DNA from: CAWUJK01 sp964586815
Lineage (GTDB): Bacteria; Patescibacteriota; Gracilibacteria; BD1-5; UBA6164
Direction of reading: 5' to 3'
Length of the DNA stretch: 15,015 nucleotides
NCBI GenBank assembly: GCA_964586815.1
Contig: CAZPIB010000019.1
Span: 1-15,015 of the forward strand
Shown: positions 1 to 9,309 of the stretch, piece after piece
Position numbering within the stretch: the first letter of the stretch is position 1
Layout: each line of letters starts with the position of its first letter
Translations under genes and position numbers: made by a program
Notes under the pieces: generated by a model
What the model saw: only the letters and a program-made list of their open reading frames with translations
Databases searched by the model: none
Told to the model about the DNA's origin: nothing

Positions 1-414
1 AACTGGCAATTAACTGGAAACAATAATGTTCTAAACTCTAGTTGAAGCCAAATTACTGCAGAACAAATAAATTGAAGCTTAAAAAATTGAGAAGCTATTT
101 TTAGTAATTTATGAAGCAATCAAAACTGAAGAGATTTAAATGATAGAGCAATTTCATTCTCTAGTTACTATTCTAGTAATTGCTGAACTTGAAGTGGATG
201 TATCTTAAGGATGTCTATTATTAATATTTTAGAATTAGATAATTGAGCTTCTGTCCCTTATTTAGAATGGAAAATTGATGCCTGATCAAGTATACCACTT
301 AGATATAAGATAATAGAGACAACTTGAAAATCTTATTGATTTCAAAAAAGTTTAAAAGTAAGAATTCCACAACAAACAATTAATGAGGCATTTGGGTTTA
401 CTGTATTTCAATAA
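1..414 (+). CDS. C-terminal fragment of a prepilin-like or surface protein (5' end outside window)
   Basis: Frame 1 is open from the first base with UGA read as Gly and ends in TAA at 412-414, giving 137 residues. The fragment is rich in Asn, Ser and Gly and has a Cys pair in a short loop (SNCGTGSGC). It ends in an Ile/Phe-rich stretch finishing NEAFGFTVFQ. There is no membrane segment or catalytic motif, so it looks like the distal beta-rich part of an extracellular protein. My impression is that it belongs to the same prepilin-plus-surface-domain type as the gene at the other edge of the window, but without the N-terminus this is inference. The ThiI start lies only 11 bases after its stop, so the two may be co-transcribed. 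Confidence 0.6.
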
Positions 415-425
415 ATTTAAAATAA

Positions 426-1970
426 ATGAAAATAATCATAAAACCTTTTTCTGAAATAATGATTAAAAGCAAACCAGTTAGAAAAAGATATATGCAAATT
501 TTACAGACAAATATAGCAAGAAGCCTGAAAATGCTAGATGAGAATATAAAGACTCATCTTTTTTATGACAAATTAGAAGTAAATACTCAATTTTGAGCCA
601 CTACTTCACAAGAGGAAAATTTGAAAAAAAGTATAATAAAAAAATTATGATATATTTCAGGTGTGGAAAGTTTTATTGATGTTGAAAGTTTTGAGATAAA
701 AAAAGAGTTAATTGAAAAAGAGGAAAATAAGCAAGTTTTTGATTTTATTTTTCAAAAAGCAAAAGATTTTTATTTAAATAAAATTACAAATAAGACTTTT
801 GTAGCAAGAGTAAAAAGAAATTGAAAACATAATTTTAGATCTATAGATTTAGAAAGATATATTTGATGAGGATTATTAAAATATTGAGAAAATACAAAGG
901 TAAAATTAAAAAATCCAGAAGTAACTGTAAATATTGAAATAAAAGATAATAATTTATTTCTTGTCAGGGAAGGGTATTCTGGAATTTGAGGATATCCAGT
1001 TGGAACTCAAGATAGAGTAATTAGTCTTATTTCTGGTGGTTTTGATTCTGGAGTTTCAACTTTTCAAATGATGAGAAGATGATGTAAAACAGATTTTTTG
1101 TTTTTTAATTTATGAGGATCAGCTCATGAGTTGTGAGTTAAGCAAGTTTCTAGTTATTTGTGGAAAAATTTCTGAGTAGGATATAATTCTAAATTTATAA
1201 CAATTCCTTTTGAGAATGTTGTAAAAGAGCTTATAGAAAAAGTAGACTCAAGATTTAGGTGAATTTTACTTAAAAGGTATTTTTTAAAAGTAGCAGATAA
1301 GCTAGCAAAAGAACATAATTATTATGCAATAATAAAATGAGATAGTTTAGGTCAGGTTTCAAGTCAGACATTAAAAAATATGTATGTAATTGATAAAGCT
1401 TCTGATACTCTTGTTTTAAGACCACTTATTTGATTTAATAAACAAGAAATAATTGATATTACAAGCAAAATTTGAACTTATAATTTTGCTTGTAATATGC
1501 CAGAATATTGTTGAGTTATTTCTGATAAACCTGCTACCTGAGCTAGTTTAGAACAAGTATTAGAACAAGAAGCAAAAATTGATGAAAAAATATTAGATGA
1601 AGCTATAAAAAACTGAAAACTAGAATATTTAAAAAAACTTTTAAGTATTAGTTTAATTTTTGATAAAGGAGAATATCAAGAAATAGAAGTTTGTTATGTA
1701 CCAGAAGAGTGAGAAATAGTTATTGATATTAGAAAAGAAGAAGATAAGAAAAAGAATAAAATTATTTTAGAAAAAAATGAAGTTTTAGAAATTCCTTTTA
1801 CTCAAATAAATAGTGAATTTAAAAAATTAGATCAAACTAAGACATATTTATTTTACTGTGATAAAGCAATTTTATCAAAACTTCATTGACTATATTTAAA
1901 AGAATTAGGTTTTAAAAATATAAAAATATATAGATATTTAGAAATGCCTTGTAAAATTACAAAAAAATAA
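426..1970 (+). CDS. thiI: tRNA 4-thiouridine synthase / thiamine sulfur-transfer protein ThiI, with rhodanese domain
   Basis: 514 residues with UGA as Gly. The start MKIIIKPFSEIMIKS aligns directly with the known N-terminus of the family, which fixes ATG 426. Order of parts: an N-terminal ferredoxin-like/THUMP RNA-binding region (about 1-170), then a PP-loop adenylation domain with SGGFDS at 203-208, then MPEYCGVIS with Cys362 (the partner Cys, E. coli Cys344). A C-terminal rhodanese-like domain carries Cys478 in FYCDKA, matching the persulfide-bearing Cys456 of E. coli. In the family, ATP activates U8 of tRNA and sulfur comes from IscS through the rhodanese Cys. Both cysteines and the P-loop are present, so it should be active. 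The Gly of YCGV is encoded by UGA, which supports code 25. No Shine-Dalgarno is visible. The gene ends at a bidirectional hairpin shared with ssb. Confidence 0.95.
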
Positions 1971-1981
1971 TACTTATTTTC

Positions 1982-2021
1982 AATAAAAAAATATTAAATT
2001 TGAATTTAATATTTTTTTATT
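1982..2021. terminator. Bidirectional terminator between thiI and ssb
   Basis: A perfect 18-bp inverted repeat, 1982-1999 against 2004-2021, has a 4-base TTGA loop and is made only of A and T. It is T-rich on the plus-strand side and A-rich before the stem, so either strand gives a hairpin followed by U residues. It sits between the stops of two convergent genes. Confidence 0.75.
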
Positions 2022-2024
2022 TTT

Positions 2025-2465
2025 TTAAAATGGTAGATCATCAACCGAGATTTCTTCTTCTTTTGGAGTCTTAGTTTTTTTAATAGAAGGAGTTGAATTT
2101 GTAGCAGGAGAATTAAAATTTGAGTTAGATCACTGTGTATTTGGAGATAGCATTATCATATTTTCTCAAACTATTTCAGTTCTATATCTTTTTGTCCCAT
2201 CTTGAGCTTCCCAAGATCTTGTTTGAAGTCTTCATTCAATATAAATCTTTTTTCATTTTTGTAAGTATTGACCAGCTATTTCTGCTAATTTTCACCATAA
2301 CACTACATTATGAAACTCTGCTTGCTCTTGTTTAGTTCAACTAGAATCAGTCCAGTTTCTATTTGTAGCTATAGAAATAGTGGTAACATTTTGTCCATTT
2401 GGGGTTTGTCTTAACTCAACATCTTGAGTTATATTTCCTATAATTTGTACTTTATTTAAATCCAT
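2025..2465 (-). CDS. ssb: Single-stranded DNA-binding protein
   Basis: 146 residues. The OB-fold spans about residues 1-105 and starts MDLNKVQIIGNITQDVELR. It contains the family's conserved FHNVVLWGKLAE and YLQKGKKIYIEGRLQTRSW segments. A short Asn/Ser/Pro/Lys-rich linker leads to the acidic tip DDLPF, the standard docking peptide for replication and repair partners. Several Gly residues, including the one in WGK, are UGA codons. The protein coats ssDNA during replication, recombination and repair. The start is fixed by the OB-fold N-terminus. No Shine-Dalgarno precedes it; a TAATAT hexamer lies 5 bases upstream of the ATG, suggesting a leaderless message. It is transcribed divergently from the PKD protein gene. 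Confidence 0.96.
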
Positions 2466-2470
2466 ATCTA

Positions 2471-2476
2471 ATATTA
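2471..2476 (-). promoter_or_regulatory. -10-like hexamer directly upstream of ssb
   Basis: TAATAT on the minus strand ends 5 bases before the ssb ATG. With usual spacing the transcript would start at or next to the A of the ATG. No convincing -35 was found. AT-richness makes chance matches common. Confidence 0.4.
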
Positions 2477-2490
2477 TGTAATAAGTATAA

Positions 2491-2522
2491 AATATTATTA
2501 ATTAATTAAAATTAATAATATT
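2491..2522. repeat. Inverted repeat in the ssb / PKD-protein divergent spacer
   Basis: A perfect 13-bp inverted repeat, 2491-2503 against 2510-2522, with a 6-base centre lies in the 205-bp region between two divergent genes. It is pure AT. It could be an operator or cruciform for divergent control, or chance in such low-complexity DNA. Confidence 0.4.
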
Positions 2523-2607
2523 ATTCTATTTATATTTTTTTGTATGTCAAACTTTTTTATATACTTTATATACTTTTAAGAATAACTGTAAAAAAATAGT
2601 CTTTTTT

Positions 2608-2636
2608 TTGTTTTTACTTTAAAAGTATGGTAATAT
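2608..2636 (+). promoter_or_regulatory. Probable sigma70-type promoter for the PKD protein gene
   Basis: TTGTTT (2608-2613) is separated by exactly 17 bases from TAATAT (2631-2636). TG at 2628-2629 gives an extended -10. Transcription would begin near 2643, leaving a leader of roughly 28 bases before ATG 2671. It is the best-formed promoter in the window. Confidence 0.55.
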
Positions 2637-2663
2637 TTTATTAAATAAAGTTATTTAATAAAA
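2636..2663 (+). promoter_or_regulatory. Hairpin around the transcription start / 5' leader of the PKD gene
   Basis: A perfect 12-bp inverted repeat (2636-2647 against 2652-2663, loop AAGT) overlaps the likely transcription start and stops just before GAAGTTT and the ATG. If enough of it is transcribed it could shape translation initiation or mRNA stability. It may equally be a protein-binding palindrome. Confidence 0.35.
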
Positions 2664-2670
2664 GAAGTTT

Positions 2671-5600
2671 ATGAAACAATTTTTGAGAAATTTATTAATA
2701 ATTCTATTGGTGCTTTGATTTAGTGGCCAATTTTGAATTGATTTTTCTAAAGCAGAAACAAGTTGAAATTCTTATACTACTTTTAGAACAGTAGATAAAA
2801 ACTCATTTAATGAGTATAGATTTAAAATTTTTAAAGAATTTTTGAATTTTAAAAGAAGTTGGGATTGATCAGAACAAATCAATACTGAATCTTTAGCTAA
2901 AATAAAACAACTATCTATTAGATGATTTAATTATCTTCCTGATAATAATCTACATAATTTAAATAAATTAAATGAGTTAAAAATAGCTGTAGATAGACTA
3001 CTAAAACATGGTAATTCTGCTGCTTATTCTAATTTAGTTACTTCTATTTGAAATTTTTTAGATGAATCTGATATAAAAGCAATTTCGTGAGATATTTTAG
3101 CTCTTCCAAAAGAATGAAATGCTCCTTTTAATGTCACTTTTAGAGCACAACTTTTTGATCCAAGTGGAGCAAAAATTCCAAAAAATAATTATGTGTGGTG
3201 GATGAATGTAGGATCTAAAAAAATCAATATTTGAACAGGTCCTTCTATAAATCATACATTTAAAGAAGAATGAATTTTTACTGTTTTTGTTGATGTAAGA
3301 TCTGCTAGTAGAAATAGTAATTGATATATGGATGTAATTCCTTATAGAGGAGAAGTAAAAGTAAAAGTAAAAGCAAAAGTTGCTAGTTTGATTTTAAAAG
3401 TTAATTGAAATAAATTAGGAACAAAAGAGGTTTTAAAGTTTACACCAACTCAAGCAAAATATTGATTATTATTTGATGCAACAAATTCCGTTCCAACATC
3501 TTGAGCAAAATTTATAAAAACTCATTGGGATTTTGGTAATTGAATAAAAAAAGAACAAAGTAGATCTCCCAGAGTAGAAAGAATAGTTTATTCTAGAGAG
3601 TGAGACTATGAAGTAAAATTAACACTAAAAACAAATCTTTGAGATATAATAGAAAAAAATTTTATTATTTCTATTCATGATCCTATCGCTACAATAAATG
3701 TATCACCAAGTGAATGATTTTTATGAGATAAATTTACTATTTCTGCTACAAATTCTAGCAGTAATGATAACTTAATATATAATTGGACTATAGTTGATAT
3801 TATTAATGATAAAATTATTTTATCTAAACAATCTAAATTATTTACATATAATTTTACAACTAAAGGACATTTTAATATAAAACTTGAGGTTCATCAACTT
3901 GATTCCTGAAAAAAAAGTATAGATACAAAAAATATTTTTATAAACTCTAGAGCTCCAGTAGCTAATTTTACATACTCAATTCCAGAATTAAATAAGCCTA
4001 ATAGAGTATTGCTTGATGCTACAAATAGTTTTGATCCTGATTTCACAGATACATGAAATCTTAAATATTCTTGGGAGATAAACTGAATGAATATTAAATT
4101 AGAAGATCCAAATAGAAATGGATCACTTTGATTTTATACTTTTGATAATATATGAGAACATAGTGTTATTTTGAGAGTAGAAGATCCAGATAATATAGAA
4201 TGAATAAAAGAAAATAAAGTAAGAATTAATTCAATTTTAAGTGTAGATTTTTGAGCTAATCCTAGAGCTATAAAAAGAGGGGATTATATAAGCTTTGAAG
4301 CAAATAGTCCTGAGGCAGCTTTTTATGAATGGAATTTTTGAGATGGACAAAGATCAACAGGGTGAGTTGAAGAAAAAATTACACATACATATGAGAAAAC
4401 AGGTATTTTTACTGTAGAATTAAAAGTAATAGATGAGTTTTGAAAAACAAATACTCAAAGAAGAGTTGTATATGTTTGAGATGGAAATAATCCAGTTGCA
4501 ATATTGGATATTTCAAGCTCTAATATGAATATTCCAATTAAAAAGAATATTTGCAGCTGATATGATGCATATATTATTGATAGAATAAGTTCTATTAGAT
4601 TTGATTTATGAGATAGTATAAATGTAGATTGAAAAAAAACTTGAATTAATTATTCAATAAAAATTGGAAAAAATAAATATTTTAGAAATAAAACTATTTC
4701 TTATAGATTTAGTGATTTAGGTTGTTTTCCTGTTATAGCACAAGTAACAAGTCAAAAATCAAACACTGTTGATACTAAAAAAATATGGGTAAAAGTAGAA
4801 AATATAGCTCCTAGTTTATCTAGTTTAACAACTAGAGTAGAAAGTCTTGATTCTGATCCAGTTATTGTAGAAATTACTGCTGTTTGAGCTGATGATAAAG
4901 ATGGAGTTATTACTAGTTATTTATGGTATTATTATACAGATTTAGATAGTGAGCCTCAAGATTTTAGAGCTACAACTGGTCCTTCTACAAAATTTGTTTT
5001 ACCAAGGATTACTTGAAATTATCATTTTGTTGTATTATTAACAGATGATACCAATGAAAGAGTTTCATCAAAGGATTTATGAAAAAATTCTTTTTTAACT
5101 CTTGCATGAAATAATATTAATGTTCCAATTTTGAGCTTAAGTACTCCAGATAATTCTATTTTAGTAGGGGGAGAGGTTATATTTAATGCAAGAGTGCAAA
5201 ATATTTTAAAACAAGACTTATCTGATAAAGTTACATATTTTTGGGATTTTAATTGAGATGGATTTTATGATTTAGAAACAAAAAGAGGCTCAGTAACTCA
5301 TATTTTTGATAAACCAGGAACTTATTATACAAAAGTTAAAGTAAGACATAGAGGTTTTAGTAATTCAAGAAATATTGAAATAAATGTAGCAAATAGGTTA
5401 ATTCCAGATTTAGCTTATGTTTCTATTTGAAATAAATTTATTTTTATAAATAAAACTACTTGAAGTTATGAAAATATTTCTTTTGATCTTTGAGATTGAA
5501 CTATTATAAAAGATGAAAATTATTTTACTCATCATTTTAATAATAGTAAATCTTCTCAATTAATAAAAATAACTGCATCATACTGAACTACTGTCAAAAG

Positions 5601-7367
5601 AAAAGAAATAACTGCTACTAGAAATATTAAAAATCTATTTAAAAATAAAGCATCAGATATTTGAGTACTATTTCCTATTCCTGAGGCAAATAAAGATAAT
5701 GAAATTATTTTAGATAAAAGAATTGATGATATTACTATATTTTTTTCATGAGATGAGTCTAAGTTTTCTAAAGTTATTGCAGATTTAGATTTAGAAAAAG
5801 ATTCAGATTTAAATTGATGAAAAAATGATGATAGTGATGTTACTTCTAAAAGTAATTATATTAACTTAAAGTTAAATAATGATAAAATTCAATTAATCAG
5901 AGTTTTTGTTAAAGATAATGATGGAATACTAATTGTTTCAAGAGATTATAAGATTATAAAAAATTATATAAAAGACTCTTACATAAACCTTGATGAATTA
6001 GTTTTTGATAATGTAACACCTATACAAAAACAAAAAATTGAAGAATTAAAAAATTTAGCAAATAGTGTATCTGGAGATAATAGAAAAATTGTAAAAACAT
6101 ATATTGCTAGATTAAAAGGTGAATGGAATGATAAAAATGAAAGAACAAAGATTATCTATAAATTTGTATGATTTCTTGAATCTACTAAAATAAGACAAGA
6201 AGATGGTTCTATTATTTATACAATAGAAAAAGCAGATGACTTAATAGTAACTCTTGAAAAGCTACTTCTAAGAGAAAATGATAATAGAGATATAAAAACT
6301 ACAGCACTAAGAGCTATACAATGACTTACTCCAGTAGATATTCACTGTGGAGAAAATTTTGACTTAAAAGGATATAAAACTTGTCAATTATATATATATT
6401 CTAGTTTAGAAACCATTAAGGTAAACAATGATTTAGAGCAAAATAAAATTATTTGAAGTAAGATTTTAAAAATAATTTGAGCAAGTGATAAATTAACTAC
6501 AAATGAAAAACTTGATTATAAGGCAACTCTACAAAACCTTTTATATGGTTGAATTGAAAATATTCCAGATGAGAAAGTACAAGAAATAATTACTAAGAAA
6601 AATGATTGAAAAACTTCAACTATTTCTTATATATTATCTATTATTTGATATATTTTACTTTGAATAGTTATATTATGAGCTTTAGGTTTTGCACTTATGT
6701 TTATAGCTTCTAAGATATGAAAAAAAGATTCTAAACAAAGTTTTGAAGATTTTGTAGCAGAAACAACTTGAGCTAAAGATGATATTTTTGAAGAAAATAA
6801 AGAACCAAATAAAGAAAATAAAAAAATAAAAGATAATATTTTTGAAAAAACACCAGAAGATAAGAAACCAGAAGATAAGAAACCAGAAGATAAGAAACCA
6901 GAAGAAAAGAAACCAGAAGAAAAGAAACCAGAAGAAAAAGTAGAAAGCCTTGATGAAATAACTAAAATAGAAGATAATAAAATACCAGATTGGCTAAAAG
7001 GAAGTTTAGATGAAACTAATCCTGTAGATTTATGAGAAAAAAAACCAGAAACTAAAATAGAAGATGATAAAATAGAAGATAATAAAATACCAGATTGGCT
7101 AAAAGGAAGTTTAGATGAAACTANNNNNNNNNNNNNNNNNNNNNNNNNNNNNNNNNNNNNNNNNNNNNNNNNNNNNNNNNNNNNNNNNNNNNNNNNNNNN
7201 NNNNNNNNNNNNNNNNNNNNNNNAAAACTCCAGAAACCAAGAAACCAGAAACCAAAACTCCAAAAGCTAAAACTCCAGAAACCAAGAAACCAGAAGAAAA
7301 AGATAAAAAAGATACTTCTGATTTATGGGATAATGGTATGGATGTTCCAGATTGGTTAAAAAAATAA
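2671..7367 (+). CDS. Giant PKD-repeat surface protein with signal peptide, one membrane span and charged cytoplasmic tail (contains assembly gap)
   Basis: About 1,484 residues precede the N gap and 47 follow it. A signal peptide (MKQFLRNLLIILLVLGFSG, likely cut after SKA) is followed by a long beta-rich ectodomain. Several PKD-like repeats carry WDFGxG-type motifs near residues 286 (WDFGNG), 554 (WNFGDG, then HTYEKTGIFTVELKV) and 858 (WDFNGDG, then HIFDKPGTYYTKVKV), with more degenerate copies between. A Lys/Asn/Glu-rich alpha-helical stretch follows. A single hydrophobic helix lies at about 1317-1346, then a Lys/Glu/Pro-rich tail with PEDKK/PEEKK repeats and repeated IPDWLKG, ending VPDWLKK. 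Topology would put the ectodomain outside and the tail in the cytosol. PKD folds usually serve adhesion or extracellular binding. I recognise no enzyme domain. UGA-Gly codons fall in the WxFG(D/N)G motifs. The gene stands alone, with its own promoter and terminator. Confidence 0.85.
6853..6942 (+). repeat. 15-bp tandem repeat coding for PEDKK / PEEKK units
   Basis: Six consecutive in-frame 15-bp units of the form CCAGAAGATAAGAAA occur: three PEDKK, two PEEKK and one PEEKV. They lie in the cytoplasmic tail just after the membrane span. Copy number could vary by slippage without breaking the frame. Confidence 0.85.
6964..7123 (+). repeat. 105-bp-period repeat coding for the IPDWLKGSLDET block
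   Basis: A 55-bp block at 6964-7018 recurs without mismatch at 7069-7123, where the N gap begins. The period is 105 bp (35 codons), so the frame is kept. It encodes IEDNKIPDWLKGSLDET plus linker. The second copy being cut exactly by the gap suggests that more copies lie in the missing sequence. Confidence 0.85.
7124..7223. other. Assembly gap (100 N)
   Basis: There are exactly 100 unknown bases, the usual placeholder for a gap of unknown length. The reading frame before the gap (codons at positions 1 mod 3) and after it (0 mod 3) do not join across 100 bases. The true length should be 2 mod 3 if the gene is intact. It lies inside the repetitive tail of the PKD protein. Confidence 0.95.
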
Positions 7368-7397
7368 ATTCTCTTGAATGAAGAGAATTTATTTTTT
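7365..7397. terminator. Bidirectional terminator between the PKD gene and ppaC
   Basis: A perfect 11-bp stem (7365-7375 against 7381-7391, loop GAATG) is followed by TTTTTT on the plus strand. On the minus strand it is followed by TTTTTTT encoded by the A-run at the end of the PKD gene. The stem starts inside the PKD stop codon. The only G/C pairs are in the TCTCTT/AAGAGA core. Confidence 0.8.
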
Positions 7398-8352
7398 ATC
7401 TAAAATATTTAACTAAATCAGGAATTATTTGTTTTTTTCTACTGAGTCTATTTTGTAAGTCAGCTAAATTATCCTTTATTTCTGTATTAAATACCTCTGA
7501 AATAACTTTACTTTCAAATCAATTTAAACAAATTGTTGTATTTTTTTCTCATATAATATCTACTATTAAAAGTATTATAAAATCCAGATTATCTTGTTTT
7601 TTAATTTTTTTTAATCAATCTAAAATTTCATTTTTTCTTCATAATGCATATCAAGGATTAGTAGTTTCCAAAGTTCATACTCCAGCTTTAAGTCCACTAA
7701 AGTCAAACTCTTTATAATCATATTTAATTACTTTTTCTATTTGCATATTTCATAAGTCTGATTTTGCATTAAACATTGGTATTGCAAAAGTTTCAAAATC
7801 ATCAATTCAAGATATTTCTTTTAATTCTTCTGCTAAAACCTTGTCTTCTTGTGTAGTTGTTGATGATCTAAAAAGTAGAGAATCAGATAAAATACAAGCA
7901 AGCATCATTTGTGCTGTTTTAGTGGAAATCTCAAAACCAGATTCTTTATACATTTTATATAAAATAGAGCCCGTTGAACAAATTGGCTCAACTCTAATAT
8001 TTAATGGATTAGAAGTTTCAAATTTCAATTTATGATGATCAATAAGCCATTCTACATTTAATATATCTAAATTATCAAGAGTTTGAAACTCTTCATTATG
8101 ATCAACTAAACAAATATTAGTTCATTCTGGAAATGTAGTTTTGATTTCTGGTACAGTAATATTTAATTTTTTAAGTAAATACTGAGTTTCTTTATTTAAT
8201 TCTCCTTGAATATAAGCAGTAGCTTTAGTATATCATTTTTTCTCTAAATATTCACAAGCAATTATTGCAGATAAAACACAATCTGTATCTGGAACTTTAT
8301 GTCATATAACTTTTATTTCTTTTACCTCAAGGGCACTTATTTTACTGTGCAT
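7396..8352 (-). CDS. ppaC: Manganese-dependent inorganic pyrophosphatase (family II, DHH superfamily)
   Basis: 318 residues, hydrolysing PPi to two phosphates in the cytosol and driving biosynthetic reactions forward. The metal ligands of the family are visible: GHKVPDTD (His18, Asp22, Asp24), DHN at 84-86, DHH at 105-107 and SDSLLF with Asp157. The C-terminal DHHA2 domain ends with the substrate-binding RKKQIIPDL segment. The usual GSTAT loop reads CSTGS here, a mild departure. The family normally starts right at the strand before GHK. This protein has about ten extra residues (MHSKISALEV) encoded by the shared 30-bp start element. ATG 8352 is the only in-frame start near; two upstream ATGs in an ATGAAAA repeat are out of frame. 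The gene is divergent from grpE and convergent with the PKD gene. Confidence 0.95.
8323..8352 (-). repeat. Start-proximal repeat element, copy A (ppaC)
   Basis: The first ten codons of ppaC match the first ten of the 3D gene at 10559-10588 in 26 of 30 bases. The match to the start of tilS at 13084-13113 is weaker. The core is AGT-RAA-AYA-AGT-RCC-CTT, then GTA two codons on. It encodes M-x-S-K-I-S-A-L-E-V, not part of the pyrophosphatase fold. GCC and CTT-GAG are unusually GC-rich for this DNA. Confidence 0.75.
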
Positions 8353-8371
8353 TTTTCATTTTTCATTTATT

Positions 8372-8391
8372 AATATAATATATATTATATT
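8372..8391. promoter_or_regulatory. 20-bp perfect AT palindrome upstream of ppaC
   Basis: AATATAATATATATTATATT is its own reverse complement and contains TATAAT-like hexamers on both strands. Its near edge is 19 bases upstream of the ppaC ATG. It may be the -10 region, an operator, or chance in alternating AT sequence. Confidence 0.4.
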
Positions 8392-8638
8392 TTTATAAAA
8401 AAAAGTAAAGTTTTAAATATGTAACTTTCAAAGTTATAATTAAAAGTATTAAATTTGATTTTTTGCAAAAAAAAGGTAGAATTTTATAAATAATTCTATA
8501 AAAAAGTATTAAAAATGGGTAATTCTAAAAAATTTTAGAAAAAAAATGAATTAATTCTACTATTTTAGAAAAAATAGAAAAAGAAATAAAGCATATAAAA
8601 TTAATATTTAAATATTAAATCAGGGCAGACACTATAAC

Positions 8639-8671
8639 AATTATTATTTTTTCTTGAAAAAAATAATAATT
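8639..8671 (+). promoter_or_regulatory. Hairpin upstream of grpE
   Basis: A perfect 14-bp stem (8639-8652 against 8658-8671, loop CTTGA) is preceded by a less AT-rich patch and lies 48 bases before the grpE ATG. No clean U-tract follows on the plus strand, so it is not a standard terminator. It might end a short upstream transcript or bind a regulator. Confidence 0.35.
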
Positions 8672-8704
8672 CAATATAATATTTTATATTAATATTTTAT
8701 ATTT

Positions 8705-8710
8705 TAATAT
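8705..8710 (+). promoter_or_regulatory. -10-like hexamer upstream of grpE
   Basis: TAATAT ends 9 bases before the ATG at 8720, which would give a leader of only a few bases or none. No Shine-Dalgarno sequence lies between it and the start. The surrounding AT repeats offer other candidate hexamers. Confidence 0.35.
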
Positions 8711-8719
8711 TATTAAAAA

Positions 8720-9268
8720 ATGAGTGAACATAAAGATAAAGAAATATTAGAAGAAGAAGATATTTTAGAACAAATGGAGGAAGAAATTGAAGAAGTTGAA
8801 AATAATGATTGAAGTATAGATGAGGAAAAGTTAGAAGAAGCTATACATCCTCATGATAAGTCTTGTATGGATAGACTTTTAAAAACTCAGGCTGACTTTG
8901 ATAATTTTAAAACTAGAACTCAAAGAGATAGAGAATGAATGATATTTTTTTTGAAACAAGATATTTTTAAAAAAATACTTCCTACTATTGATGACTTAGA
9001 AAGAGTTATAAATGCTACTTTAGATAAAAATAAAAATACTCCTATTTATGAGGGGGTAATTGCTTTACATAAAAAACTTATAGCTGATTTAGAAAAAATG
9101 GGAGTTAAGTCTTTTGAGTCAAAATGAAAAGAAGTAGACCCTCATAAGCATGATGTCATGACTACTGTTGCAGGACAAGATAAATGAATAATTTTTGATG
9201 AATTTGAAAAAGGATATGAGCTTGATTGAAAAGTTTTAAGACATTCAAAAGTTGTTGTTTGAGAATAA
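8720..9268 (+). CDS. grpE: Nucleotide exchange factor GrpE (DnaK co-chaperone)
   Basis: 182 residues. An acidic, Glu-rich N-terminus (about 1-55) leads into the long coiled coil with the family hallmark LKTQADFDNFKTRTQRDRE. The four-helix region follows (ILPTIDDLERVINA), then the C-terminal beta domain with GVKSFESKGKEVDPHKHD and the ending GYELDGKVLRHSKVVVGE. It releases ADP from DnaK in the cytosol so that substrate can leave. Length and order are normal. UGA codons supply Gly in REGM, DGKV and VGE. dnaK and dnaJ are not in the window and no CIRCE element precedes it, so heat-shock control is not evident. It is the only gene of its transcription unit and converges on the first 3D-domain gene. 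Confidence 0.95.
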
Positions 9269-9272
9269 AAAT

Positions 9273-9309
9273 AAAAAAATAAAGAAATACTACATTTCTT
9301 TATTTTTTT
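9273..9309. terminator. Bidirectional terminator between grpE and the first 3D gene
   Basis: A perfect 16-bp stem (9273-9288 against 9294-9309) has the 5-base loop ACTAC and ends in a run of seven T. The A-run on the left gives U residues on the minus strand. The stop codon of the minus-strand gene lies within the loop, so its last codons form one arm. Confidence 0.8.

Larger units (their letters stand above)
8353..8719. other. Divergent ppaC / grpE spacer, AT-rich, no gene seen
   Basis: These 367 bases are almost all A/T, with no open frame of useful length on either strand. They hold a 20-bp perfect palindrome near ppaC (8372-8391), repeated AAAAGTATTAAA words near 8443 and 8505, one isolated less AT-rich patch (CAGGGCAGACAC, 8621-8632), a hairpin at 8639-8671 and TAATATTTTATAT direct repeats before grpE. 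No CIRCE heat-shock operator was found. It most likely carries the two divergent promoters. A small RNA ending in the hairpin is possible but unsupported. Confidence 0.6.

Noticed and set aside
2135..2335. Plus-strand 66-residue open frame
   Set aside because: It lies antisense within ssb, whose family match is clear; hydrophobic composition comes from the reverse of AT-rich codons.
6853..6942. CRISPR-like array
   Set aside because: Contiguous 15-bp in-frame coding repeats without spacers; a protein low-complexity tail.
7124..7223. The gene as two separate genes on either side of the gap
   Set aside because: The sequence after the gap continues the same Pro/Lys/Glu repeats and the PDWLK motif, so a single gene is far more likely.
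8621..8646. Possible fourth copy of the start-proximal element (CAGGGCAGACACTATAAC) upstream of grpE
   Set aside because: Only a short GGGCA-type match, not at a start codon and not in a coding frame; similarity is too weak.
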